From the NCBI GenBank assembly GCA_020002185.1, contig CM034537.1:68472286-68536285 (forward strand): 64,000 bases of DNA, written 5' to 3'. How positions within the stretch are numbered: the stretch's first letter is position 1; the number at the start of each line of letters is the position of its first letter. The stretch comes from Paraescarpia echinospica (lineage: Eukaryota; Annelida; Polychaeta; Sabellida; Siboglinidae). Shown in pieces: positions 34,878-48,057 of this stretch. Below the pieces are notes generated by a model. It was not told the DNA's origin, ran no database searches, and saw nothing but the letters and a program-made list of their open reading frames with translations. The position numbers and the translations under genes are program-made.

Positions 34878-35330
34878 TCGTGATGTCCTCCCATGTTCTC
34901 CGCTACCATGCAGTACTTGTTCGATGTCTACATTCTGATTTATTCACAGGAGATTTGGCGGCATTGTTGGAAGCATCTTGTTGAGTGCAATTTCATCATT
35001 TGCCTTGACTTGTGCTACGTTTAGCCAATCACAGAATAGCTAGCATAAACGTGTTGGCACGGGCTGATTATTCACCATCAAGTATGAGTTTCATTGCACA
35101 GAATATTAAACACAATTTTAAAATCTGCATTTATTTTGGGTATCTGTACTCTAGAATTATTTTTGGGTACGTAATTTTATCCTTTTACCCTGCTGGCGGA
35201 AAGACTGGCTTGCTGTCGTGATGTCCTCCCAGGTTCTACATTCTGAATTATTCACAGGAGATTTGGCGGCATTATTGGAGGCATCTTATTGAGTGCAATT
35301 TCTTCATTTGCCTTGACTTGTGCCGCGATC
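34868..35330 (+). repeat. Local direct duplication of ~120-150 bp
   Basis: The block beginning GCTTGCTGTCGTGATGTCC and continuing GGAGATTTGGCGGCATT occurs at 34870-35020 and again, shortened, at 35208-35325. Confidence 0.8.
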
Positions 35331-35365
35331 GCTCTCCTGCCTGCTCTCTTTTTGTTGTCATTTCT

Positions 35366-35555
<190 letters not shown>

Positions 35556-36175
35556 CGTTTGAACTCATCGCACTTGACAGGATAATTTGTTATGTTGTCA
35601 AGCCCAGCTATTGATGTGAAGTAAAAATTAAATTACAAGCTCCGCAAAATATATGTACACCTTTAAGGTTATGTATTGTCACTATTGTGGTTAGTAACTA
35701 AATACGTACACGATGTGTGTGTGTGCGTGCGTGTGTGCGTGCTTGCGTGCGTGCGTGTGTGTTCATGTGTGATTCCAGTCAGACAACCTACACCAGTACA
35801 GCCTGGTGTCAGCTTGCAGCTTATGGAACAGGAGGATATAGAGTCCTGGAGACTGGCAGGTGGTAATCTACCCTCTCAGCACTAGTGTTCACTGCCAACA
35901 ACTGGATTCATCCTCCATCCTCTAAAGTTACCAGAGCCACCACTGATTCATTGTTAAGTTGATTAGCTCAACTCACCAACTAAGAGAATACACAACACTG
36001 TGAGTGACAGTGTCCAGAGTGAGGCCTAAGCTGTGAAGCATGAAAACAATAATATATGTATGTGCATTTCTATGTACCATGTTAGTTAACAGTTTCATAT
36101 TGATAATAAAACTATATGAAACACTTTGCCTGCTTTATTCTTTCATATTGTGATAAAATGTGCCTGAAAAATAGT

Positions 36176-36262
36176 TTAACCCGGGTTTAACCCAGTTTAG
36201 CCCAAAATGGAGGTTTAGCCCAACCCGTGTTAAACCCGGGTTTAACCCGGGGGCGGGTTAAA
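36176..36262. repeat. Palindromic TTTAACCCGGGTTTAAC cluster
   Basis: Two copies of the self-complementary AACCCGGGTT lie in a short tract with further TTAGCCC/GGGCTAA variants. It could be the end of a small DNA transposon. Confidence 0.55.
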
Positions 36263-36274
36263 CTTGCCAACGTT

Positions 36275-36668
36275 GTTAACAACACTAGAGACCAGGAGAC
36301 TGAGAGGAGATCAGATAGAAGTGTTTAAAATATTGAATGGTTATGAAAATATTGATAGAAATATGTTTTTTTTCAGTTAAGAAAGATAGAAAGACTAGAG
36401 GACATGAAGTTACATTAGTAAAGGAGCAGTGTAGATTAGACGTAAGAAAGTTCTCATTTTCACAAAGGACTGTGAATGAATGGAACAGATTATCTGATGA
36501 TTGTGTGGGTGCTAGTAGTGTGAATATGTTTAAAAATAACATCGACACATACCTCAGAAGGGCTGGATATATGTAGATAAAAGGGTTGGACTCTCGATAA
36601 GCCAAATGGCTTCCTTGTCCACCTGCCATCTAGAGATAATTCTCTGGATGGCAATCTTGTTAAATCCC
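36275..36668 (+). pseudogene. LINE RT C-terminal fragment with 3' tail
   Basis: The sequence encodes LETRRLRGDQIEVFKILNGY, then after a frameshift in a T-run, CRLDVRKFSFSQRTVNEWNR and NMFKNNIDTYLRRAGYM. This is the last part of a non-LTR reverse transcriptase. The tail CTTCCTTGTCCACCTGCCA ... AATTCTCTGGATGGCAATC is shared with copies at 33540, 39540-39680 and 49620-49680. Confidence 0.75.
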
Positions 36669-36699
36669 CTCCTATGTTGTCATTGTCAGCACGGAAGCC

Positions 36700-36849
36700 C
36701 TCGGAAACATTAACAGCCAAGATCAGCAATGGTCGAAGACGGCGACGTTCGTCCACCTCATGTCATGTCAGGCAGTGTCCAGTCTATACCGACTGGACGA
36801 CTTCAGCCAGGAGAGTCTGGGAAAGGGGTTCTGTTCTGAAGTCTACAAG
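36700..36849 (+). CDS. Possible kinase exon (TESK-like glycine loop), partial
   Basis: The frame ending in VSSLYRLDDFSQESLGKGF and then CSEVYK stops at a good donor (AAG|GTAAGC at 36850). RLDDF followed by a G-x-G-x-x-x-x-V nucleotide loop is the start of the kinase domain in TESK/LIMK-type kinases, closest in pattern to TESK. The frame is open back to about 36670, where it meets a LINE tail, so the 5' boundary is unclear. No following kinase exon was found in the window. It may be the first coding exon of a gene interrupted by long introns, or an isolated relic. Confidence 0.45.
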
Positions 36850-38960
<2,111 letters not shown>

Positions 38961-38987
38961 CCTTCACCTCAGGATAGAACACGGCGT

Positions 38988-39055
38988 ACCGGTGTAGCGG
39001 TCTGGAAGGAGGTTCCGGTCTGAGAGTAAGTTCCGGTTCCGTTTTGCGTATTGCG
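38988..39055 (+). repeat. Short repeat, inverted partner at 47613-47675
   Basis: The blocks GGAGGTTCCGGTCTGAGAG and AAGTTCCGGTTCCGTTTTG are present in reverse complement at 47613-47675. Both lie inside the larger inverted duplication at 33221/49975. Confidence 0.75.
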
Positions 39056-39537
39056 CATGCTCGCGCAAGCGCAGTACATCAAATTCGACCAACGGTGAGC
39101 AACATGACCTTAGGTGACCGATCAACTTTGACCCCATGCCAGAAGTATGCGGCGACTGAGTTACATCACGGTGAGCAACGTGACCTCAGGTGACCAATCA
39201 ACTTTGACCCTTGCTCGATGCACTCGGCGACTGAGTTACATAATGTCTGTTTGTATTTTTTAATTGAAACTTGAAACATTGGTTTCCTTTTTAACACTGT
39301 TTATTTTAAATTAAGAGTAGATGCTAATGTACCAGCATCTGTTGGTGGTTCAAATCCGTCAGGTAAATGCACAAACCTTTGTGCACAATTACCCCTGGCA
39401 TGGGCATATTGACCGATACATTGCATCTGCGAGTATGATTATGTGGATATTTAATAAAAATGACTTTCAACGATGCAACAGTTGAAGCATCATATACAGT
39501 CCATTAAAAAAAGATCCAAACAACTGATTTACCCCAT

Positions 39538-40085
39538 ACCTTCCTTGTCCACCTGCCATCTAGAGTTAATTCTCTGGGTGGCAATCTTGTTTAATATAAA
39601 TACTGTAATACATATATTTAACAATATTGCCACCCAGAGAATTAACTCTAGATGGCAGGTGGACAAGGAAGCCTTTTGGCTTATTGAGAGTCCAACACTT
39701 TTTATGCAACCCTTTTGCATCCCGCCCTTCTGAGGTGTGTCGATTTTATTTACACATATTCACGCAGCTAACACCCACACAATCAGCAGCTAATCTGTTC
39801 TATTCAGTTACAGTCCTTTGTGAAAATTTGAACTTTCTTAATAATATAGGTCCCAGTACTGATCCCTGTGGTACCCCATTCAAAACTGATTTCCAGTTTG
39901 AATCCTCCCCATCATTGTCTTCTGTCAATCAGCCAATTTTCTATCCAGTTAATTATACCATTTCCTGTGCCATGGGCCTTTAGTTTAAGTACTAATCTTT
40001 GATGTGACACTTTGTCGAAAGCTTTCTTAAAATCTATGTAGATGATATGTACTGGTGCTCTCTCACATATATAAATATATGGAGT
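39538..40085 (-). pseudogene. Rearranged LINE RT fragment with foldback tails
   Basis: Two LINE 3' tails face each other (39538-39595 and 39625-39680, near-perfect inverted repeats). To the right on the - strand are RT pieces: DFKKAFDKVSHQRL near 40030-40065 and GVPQGSVLGP near 39850-39885. Between these and the tail is a remnant of the C-terminus. Frame breaks and internal deletion show a dead copy. Confidence 0.7.
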
Positions 40086-41080
40086 ATCTTGAAAAGAATG
40101 GGTATGACGTCCTATTGTGGGGGTCGTATATTAATTCCTAAAACTTTGGTGCTCCAGGTTCAAGCTGTCTAAGATGAAAACTATCCACATGCATACTATG
40201 CAAGCTTGATTCTAAGTAAATGTTATGCCTCAGGTGATTTTCACAGGCCTGCTGTCATTAGATGTAAATTGTACATGCACACTAGTAGCAGCCAGTGACC
40301 CAACTGACATGAAAGCAATTAATTAGGTTCAGGCAATTGTTTGCACAATCTCAAATCTCCAGCCAGGGACAGTCAGTGACTGAGCTGGGTGAACTGTGAA
40401 TGTCCAGTGGGTGATCAGGTACTTCAGGGCTGGGTTAAAAAAGTGAACACAATCCAGCTATACAGTATTTAACTTAAATTCTCAAATTGTACTTTCAAGT
40501 TTTATATAAATTTGTACAATGTAATTATGCTTTATTAGCTTGCTTGGCCTGTTACAGACATTAGTTGCAGTTAGCCTCTTTAGCGGATATTGTTCTTTTT
40601 GTCTTTTATTAAAATTAATCGTCAAGTGAGTTCAAGTTTATTTCTAATTTAATTGAAGTTAGTTTAAATTGAATGTTAATTAAATGAAAGTTATGTTAAT
40701 TTAATTGAAAAAATTGGGAGGTTAATTTAATTTAATTGACCTGATAAATGTATATTTCATTAATTAATTTACCTGGAAAATATTTGAGTTCATGTATTTT
40801 AATTAAAGTTCAAAGTTAGTTTCCCAAGCCTGCTCTTAATATTCTTTGATGTTTCCTGCACTAAATAAGTTTAGGTATGCAAGCATACCAAATTGTTTTA
40901 TGTGAAGGAATTTTCATAGTACATTGAGAGTTACTTTGTTATAATAAAAGTGTTAGATCATAGAACGATATTTTATACTCAGTATTTAATTATTGTGTTG
41001 TGTTATATTTTATAAATATCATAATGTGGCGTCTTGGCATCCATATAGTTTAACAAATAAGATAACTATATGTTAAAAAA
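40086..41080. other. Non-coding stretch with inverted copy of the AATAGGACGT repeat
   Basis: An inverted copy of the dispersed repeat also seen at 16350 and 19000 is at 40095-40180. The rest is AT-rich (repeated TTAATTTAATTGA-like words at 40640-40760) with no gene. Confidence 0.5.
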
Positions 41081-41084
41081 GGTA

Positions 41085-41405
41085 AGTTCTTATATAGCGC
41101 AGTATCCATTTCTTAGGACTGCTCAATGCGCTTTACACTTTACTCCCTGGCACACCTGTTCAATCGAACACCATCTCGACTTCTCTTGGAAGTATTCAGC
41201 CACGCTGCGATTAATGCGTAAAGACTATCCATACACAAATATCCACCACTGTCTATAGCCAGGTACTTAGTCATACAGCTGAGTGAACTGAAGCAATGTA
41301 GAGTAAACGAACTTGCCCAAGGTTCGACACCGCCGCATAGGATTCGAACCTGCTTCCTCTCAGTCGAGATTCCACAGCTCTTACTGTTGTGCTACTGCGC
41401 TCCAC
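41085..41405 (-). mobile_element. tRNA-derived SINE copy 1
   Basis: On the - strand a tRNA-like head carries an A-box-like region and the B box GGTTCGAATCC. A conserved body follows (CTTGGGCAAGTTCGTTTACT, CAGTTCACTCAGCTGTATGA) and then the 3' part GCATTGAGCAGTCCTAAG. Related copies lie at 50353-50650 and 53477-53795. Confidence 0.8.
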
Positions 41406-42215
41406 GTACATTATATTATTATTTTATGAACAATGAGTAGCATAGCTAGAATAAATGTAATTTACATTTATATATGTGTATTTTGCTCATAACTGATACA
41501 TGGTTACTGTTACAACATCTGTTCAGGCCTCACTGTATAGACGCTAGCATATTCAGGCAGAACAGAGACGATAGTTCTAGTAAACCAACTTTATTAAACG
41601 TGGCTGCAGAGACAAGGGAGCGGCCTGTTATTCTACTCTCTGGGGAGACGTCATTAAGTGATATTGTTACATCCCCTCCGTTTTACAAGCAACATGTACT
41701 CAACCAAAACGTACCAACGTATTAAAGTAACCAACTCATTACGTCTATGGATCAGCATCAATGTTTCGTAGTGGTATAAATAAAATAAAGTTGCCAAAAC
41801 CTGAATGCAACATAACTGAATCACGAAACGTTCCAGCTAACACTAAACACTACATAACACACTATTTCACAACAGCAGCAACATTCCTGATGTCTTGCTA
41901 ACGCCAAAATGGCATGGTCAACATGCAAACGCTCAATTATGAGAATAGCACCAGACAACATGTCATGCTCATACGAACATGGCAAACATGAACATATGGA
42001 ATAGGATGGAACATCCACAAGACAACACACTTGCGTGTCTGCATCAATCATGTCTGTACTCATCAATGTTCATGTAAGTATCATCAGCTGTTCATTTAGA
42101 CACAACATAGTCCTTGTATGAACACATGGATGGAGCATCCACAATTTAACATACATGCGAGTCCGCATCAATCAAGTCTGCACTCATCAATGTTCATGTA
42201 AGTATCATCAACTGT

Positions 42216-45200
42216 TCATTTAGACACAACATAGTCCTTGTATTTGCTGGGTAGCTTGGACTTGTTGATTCTCTCGGACTTCCTGGGTGTCGTTGGACAT
42301 ACCGGAGAGTGTGGTTCTGTCTGGTCACTCTGGTGTTGTTGTTCAACCGGTGTGTTCGGCTGAATTTCAACTGGTGTGTTGGCCCGAATTGGGTCAACTG
42401 GAGTGATTAGAGGATCATCTTGGGATGGGATATCCATGGACTCCTCAACACGAGGTGGTGTTTCGTGTGTTCTTCTTAGGTGTACACGGTTGTGCCTGTA
42501 CACTGTTCCCTCACTATCTTCAACTTCATAGGACCTTTCATCCAGTCGTCTCACCACCTTCGCTTTCTTCCATGACTTGACTCCAAGCTTGAACGGCTTC
42601 ATTCGGACGGTATCACCTTGATGCAGATGTGGGAGATCTGTAGCAGATTTGTCATAGTACTTGGCTTGACGGCGTTGTGTCCTTTTCAGCATATCTGTTT
42701 CATGTTGCTGCACAGACGACCGCGGCTCCAGAAGACTGAGCTGTTGGAAGAATTGTTTTCGTCCGCCTGCCTAGTAGCAGGACTACTCTCCATTCCTTGA
42801 GTTGGGGTGTTGCGGATATTCAGCAGTGCTAAATATTGGTCATCACCAGCGCATTGTGCTTTCTTGATCATCTTCTTTGCAGCTTTCACCGATGATTCCA
42901 CCTTGCCGTTTGAGCGACTGTGGTGTGGAGATGTCGCCACATGTTCGAATCCCCATTTCTTACTGAAATGAGCAGTCCTTTCCTTGGTAAGAGAACAGTT
43001 CGACACCGACCTTCTGCCATGGACGGTCCGGCACATCATGGCTCATCAGCGTTTCCTTAGTCTGAGAACGTTCGAACTCACGACAGGCTTCACACGTTTG
43101 GATGTACTCTTTGATTTCTGCATTCATGCCAGGCCAGAACACCAACTCCCTTGCTCTTCTTAGGCATCCTTCAATGCCAACGTGGCCTAGGTGAACATCC
43201 TTCTTAATTTGTGATCTCATGGATTGTGGAATCACAAGTCTTTCGCCGCGGAACACCAATCCATCAGTGACGGCCAACTCATCTCTGAAGTGGTAGTAAG
43301 GCACAGCAGGTGGCGGCACATCTGGTTTCTCGGCCAGCCATGTTGCAGGACAGCTGTCAGCACTTGTAGAGTGGCATCTTGCTCGGTGGCATTACGAATG
43401 TCCTGGACATCTTCTCTCATGGATAGATAGTTCACAGCGTGGATAGCTTCGAACTCAGTGGTCGGTTGTTCCTGTCCAGCTGGCAGGAAGGCACGTGACA
43501 GCGTGTCAGCGAGAGACATCTTCTTGCCTTCCAAGTACTTGACATCAATGTCATACGCAAGTGCACGTAGGAGCATGGCCTGTAGACGCTTGGGTGCTCT
43601 GTCCAGAGGTTTCTTTGTTATTGCCTCTAGTGGCTTGTGGTCACTGTAGACCAGAATGGGGCGACCATAGGTGAACTGATGCCACTTCTCAAGAGCAAAG
43701 ACGACGGCCAGCATCTATTTCTCTATAATGGCATAACTGGTCTCTGTGTCAGTCAAAGCACGACTGGCGTAAGCAATTGGTCTTCCTTCCTGAAGTAGTG
43801 CACATCCCATGCCATAGTTGCTAGCATCACACTGAATGACCAGTTGCTTACTCGCGTCAAAGTAAGCCAGAGTGGGTGCCTCAGCCAGGAGTTGTTTCAG
43901 TGTTGTGAAAGCTTTCTTCTGAGCATCTCCCCACATCCAGGCAACATCTCGTTGTACAAGAGCAGCAATGGGACGGAATACATCAGTCAACTTGGGTATC
44001 TCGCCAGGTAAGTTACTGTACCTCTTAGCCTCTCCACAGCTTCCCTGTCACACGGACTCTTCATCTTCAGAACAGCTTCGACCTTGGATGAGTCAGGTTT
44101 CAGACCATCAGCTGTGACAACATGGCCTAAGAACTGGATTTCATTCTCATTGAAGCGACATTTCTCATGGTTCAGTTTGATCCCATGTTTCTTGCATCTT
44201 TGGAGCAGCTTCTGGGTCTTGACACAGAGATCAGAGTCATCGTATCCATGGATGATATCATCAGCAACACAATGAACATTCTCCAACCCTTCCAGTGCTT
44301 GTTGCAGACGCTTTTGGAAAATTTCACTGCTGACTTTCAAGCCGAAAGGTAGTCGTCGCCAACGATACCGCCCAAACGGTGTTGCGAAAGTAGTCAGTAG
44401 GCTAGATTCTTCATCCAGTTCGCAGTGTAGATATCCTTGTTGCAAGTCACACACAGCAAATTTCTTGGAATTCACAAGCTTCGGTAGAATGTCGTCCAGC
44501 ACAGGAAGTTTGTAGTGTTCACGCTTTAGGGCTAGGTTGAGAGGTCTAGGATCAATGCAGATCCCGAGAGCTCCAGAATGTTTCTTGGCTACAGACATTT
44601 GGTTCACCCAATCAGTGGGTTGGTCCACTTTGACTATGACACCAGTGTGTTCTAGTCGGTCTAGCTCATCTTTCACGGTATTGTTCAGTGATTCTGGTAG
44701 GGTACAAGGTGGTCTCACAACCGGTTCAGCATTTTGTTCCAGGGTGAGACGAATTTTCCCACCAGGAAGCGAGCCAAGTTTACCGTCGAACACTTCAGGA
44801 TAGTCTTCAGTGCATGGAGTATGAGCAACTCTACAGCTGGAGACTGAAGATACAGTTTCAAAGTTCTCGTAATTCACCGTGATGAGCTTCATGCATTCAG
44901 CAGCTTTACGGCTGAGTAGTGGTGTCAGTTTGTCATCATCCACTATGACATAGTCCACTTTGAACTTGTCTCCTGTAGCAGGATTTACGGTTTTAGCTCG
45001 GCACTTGCCGAGAGCTTCAGTCTTCACATTGTTCCACATCTTCAGAGTGATTGGTTCTGGGCGGATATCTTTCTCCTTCACGTACTTCTTGGGTAGTATG
45101 TTGACAGTTGAACCACAGTCAACCTGCATCTTCACCGACTGCTTTTCGACCAGCATGTTGCACAAAATGGGACCATCTTGTGAGGAGAGTGCGTGCACAT

Positions 45201-45333
45201 CGGCAGTGACGCAGGTGATATCGCCAAAGCTAGCACCGGAGCTATCCGAGTCTAACCCATCTTGTACACTGTGAACAGTCTTAGCAGAACAGCACGGAGT
45301 CTCTGAAATGGTTTCGACCCCTACATGCATCAC
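42216..45333 (-). pseudogene. Pol polyprotein (protease, RT, RNase H, integrase), broken
   Basis: Homology runs through several frames. 45333-43987 has a protease-like VDCGSTVNILPKKY and a reverse transcriptase (ICIDPRPLN, CDLQQGYLHCELDEE, FGRYRWRRLPFGL and catalytic VADDIIHG). Next comes a frameshift near 44000, then RNase H in 43990-43715 (CDASNYGMG). An in-frame TAG lies at 43715-43717 before MLAVVFALEKW. Another frameshift near 43325 leads to the integrase zinc region (HLGHVGIEGC, CEACREFE). The middle of the integrase core is deleted near 42990, and the end (SNGKVESSVKAAKKM, then a C-terminal tail) is in other frames. It is not functional. Confidence 0.85.
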
Positions 45334-45428
45334 ACGTCTTGCCCCATGCAGGGCAGAGTTCTTTCTTCATGGGGTGCGTTTTGCAGCAGAATTTGCATTT
45401 TCGCTGACCAGCAGATTTTCTTCCACTT

Positions 45429-46109
45429 CTATCTGGTGTCGACCCGGTTCACTGCTTCTGTTTTATTCAGAATGTTGCATTGTTCTTCAGCCTCTTGCAT
45501 GCACCGGCAAATGTCTACTGTTCTGGGTAGATCAAGTTGTGATTGTGAAATGAGTTTGCTGCGAATTTTGTCACTCCTTACACCCAGGATTATCCTGTGA
45601 ACAATCGGCTTGTCTCGCATACAACTGCAAAACCCACAGGTTTTTCCTAGATTTTTCAACACTGAGTAGAATTGTTCAAACGACTCGTTTTCCTGATTTC
45701 GGGTGTTAAACTTATACCTTTCAAAGAATTCTTTTACTTCGCCCAAGATATGTTCGTCAAATTTTCTGATGATTTCAGCAGGCTTGACCCGTTCTTCTTC
45801 CGTCAAATCCATACCATTGAAAACGTGTATTGCGTCTTTCCCAATACAGTGTAGAAGAAGTGCCGTCACATATCTGTCTGGCTTAGTGTCGAGTCCAGAC
45901 ACGATTAGATAGTTTTTCCACATTTGTTTCCACAACTTCCAGTTATCGACCTGATTGGTTTCCATTTCCAATGCAGGTGGAGGCGAGTCACTGGGCAAGT
46001 TCACATAGATGTGATTCTGAGACCGAGGATCTTCGACATTTGGAGCAGCCACGGCAGGTGCCCCGACAGCGGCCACACCGGCCGTTACAGTTGAATTATC
46101 GTCAGCCAT
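45429..46109 (-). CDS. Gag polyprotein of the 41509-46357 element, 3' end frameshifted
   Basis: The 226-codon frame starts MADDNSTVTAGVA and includes a retroelement gag domain (NWKLWKQMWKNYLIVSGL, KFNTRNQENESFEQFYSVLK). It ends prematurely. The expected zinc-finger region (CKFCCKTHPMKKELC and CDACRGRNHF) follows at about 45300-45420 in a shifted frame. The normal product packages element RNA into particles. Here the RNA-binding end is lost from this frame. Confidence 0.75.
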   Translation of the reverse strand: MADDNSTVTAGVAAVGAPAVAAPNVEDPRSQNHIYVNLPSDSPPPALEMETNQVDNWKLWKQMWKNYLIVSGLDTKPDRYVTALLLHCIGKDAIHVFNGMDLTEEERVKPAEIIRKFDEHILGEVKEFFERYKFNTRNQENESFEQFYSVLKNLGKTCGFCSCMRDKPIVHRIILGVRSDKIRSKLISQSQLDLPRTVDICRCMQEAEEQCNILNKTEAVNRVDTR

Positions 46110-46357
46110 AGTTCACTCTTTAACACAAATGTCACTTTTGACAGGACTGCCTTGCCATATTCAGTTACCTTCGATATCTCACCGACGCCACCATGTTACA
46201 ACATCTGTTGAGGCCTCACTGTATAGACGCCAGCATATTCAGGCAGAACAGAGACGATAGTTCTAGTAAACCAACTTTATTAAACGTGGCTGCTGCAACA
46301 AGGGAGCGGCCTGTTATTCTACTTTCTGGGGAGACGTCATTAAGTGATATTGTTACA

Positions 46358-46795
46358 GTTACCATCTTGTGACTGTTTTACTAAATTGTGATTTGATCAT
46401 CTTATACATTCACCATAATCAGCATGCATGTTTCAATTGCAACTGTGTGATCTACACTGCAGAGAACAGTTCCACCAAGTGTTGTTTAAATGGTTTCATT
46501 AGTTTATGAGTTGTAAACCTTTGGAATGTGATTTGTTATTATTGGAAATGAGTAAAAAAAATAGTTATTGTGGATGATATAAAAGGAATTGCGAGGCAAT
46601 GTTAACATTTGGACACTGTATAGCATTATAATATGTATTATGCAGTGGTAAAAGTGTCAATTGCCTACTCGACATAATGTACATTTTCCATATTTTTACT
46701 CTAACTTTTTACAATTATGAATTCTTTGGCAAACTTTATATATAATATATTTGTGTCATCTTTTTTATTTATGATTATTTTAAATAATTGCAGAA
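46358..46795. other. Non-coding stretch
   Basis: AT-rich sequence with no recognised gene or repeat. Confidence 0.4.
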
Positions 46796-46990
46796 ACTGG
46801 AGGACTAGTGTACATTCCACTAAACACGCACATACGCCAAAAGATTGTCACTGATGAAAAAGAGAAGAAGATCTAATAGCAGATCCACTCTGCGCCCCAT
46901 GCTGGCCACAGTGGCATCAATGCCCCTGTGGACAAGATTACCCAGTGTTTCTACTGGAAAGAGCTGAAGGGTGATGTAAAAGCTTACGTA
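46796..46990 (+). pseudogene. Integrase zinc-binding (H2C2) domain relic with exon-like borders
   Basis: The frame encodes HAGHSGINAPVDKITQCFYW and KELKGDVKAY, the H2C2 zinc-binding part of gypsy-type integrases, also found in domesticated GIN1/KRBA2-like genes. It is preceded by TTGCAG (acceptor-like) and followed by TAC|GTAAGTG (donor-like). Two adjacent stops, TAA and TAG, lie before the domain, so it is not translatable as one exon. Confidence 0.6.
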
Positions 46991-46999
46991 AGTGATTAA

Positions 47000-47066
47000 C
47001 ATATAATATGTATATATATATATGTATATATATATATAATAAATATATATATATAATATATTATAT
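47000..47066. repeat. (TA)n-rich tract
   Basis: An AT dinucleotide microsatellite with short interruptions. Confidence 0.85.
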
Positions 47067-47612
47067 TTGCTGGATACTGTCTGTTATTACAAATGTCAGT
47101 ATTATGTAAATATGTTGTTGTGTCACAGTATATGTGTATTGAACAGAACGTTTAGTTAGGAAAAATTACATGGTATTTTTTTATTAATTACACAATCAAG
47201 CGCACCATATATATATATACCAGCATAGCGAATAGTGAACAGCATCTGTAAAGTAAGAATTATTAATCTATTAATGTCCAAAAAAAGGAAAGTTGTACAG
47301 GAATTTTTTGTGTCTAACTTTTAATTTTTGAGTGTTAATAGTACACTTTTTGGGAGAATGGCTGTACAGTATAATAGTGCCAAATGTTTGTGAAACAGTA
47401 ACCTACAATGATTTCATATATAAACATATATAAATTCATATACAATGCCAGTGTTGATTAAAATAGTTTAATTTACATTACATTAGATGTAATCTACAAA
47501 AGTAACCGTATCATTAACGTAAACTATAATATAATTGGGTGACGCATAGCTTCGGCAAACACCGTGTTAAGCTGGCCAAAAATAGGCGCTAACCTTTGAC
47601 ATGTACTGTATG

Positions 47613-47675
47613 TACGCAAAACGGAACCGGAACTTACTCTCAGACCGGAACCTCCTTCCAGACCGGTACACCGGT
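47613..47675 (-). repeat. Inverted partner of 38988-39055
   Basis: Carries CGGAACCTCCTTCCAGACCGG and adjoining sequence in reverse complement relative to 38988-39055. Just downstream (47930-47960) lies a G/C-rich GGGGGAGGGCCCCC motif of the kind found in dispersed elements. Confidence 0.7.
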
Positions 47676-48057
47676 ATATTTGGTAGGCTTAGTGTAAAGA
47701 ATACGGCGTGCTGTCATGGCTGTACATTTTTAGCGATGTTTTCGAGTATTCATTGTTTCTTGGTGAAGAAAAATAACCCAACAAGATACCATACTACAGT
47801 TTACAATTTTCCTGCTGACTGTTACATTTATTATTCATTCTCCTACGAAATGATCAGCATGAGCCGGGCGGGATTTACGACTCCAAATGCCGGGAAATCA
47901 CTTCTCCGAGCATCTAGAAATCAATATTTTTTCTGGGGGAGGGCCCCCACACCCCCACCCATCAGGTAGGCGCCCATGGCAGGCTTAGCCTGCCGGTTCC
48001 GCGGTCTCACAATTGACTAACTCCGTACCCAAATTATTTTTTCTGGCGGAAACCCTG

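Larger units (their letters stand above)
41509..46357 (-). mobile_element. Decayed Ty3/gypsy LTR retrotransposon
   Basis: LTRs at 41509-41671 and 46194-46357 are near-identical (TGTAACA at both ends when read on -). They are flanked by the 5-bp target duplication GTTAC. On the - strand a primer-binding-site-like TGGTGGCGTCGGTGAG follows the 5' LTR, and a purine tract ACGGAGGGGA precedes the 3' LTR. The interior is gag then pol with several breaks. Similar LTRs but broken genes suggest descent from an already defective copy or quick decay. Confidence 0.92.

Noticed and set aside
47601..47969. ORF with Cys-rich start, possible zinc-finger protein
   Set aside because: It overlaps dispersed-repeat sequence and has no regular finger spacing.
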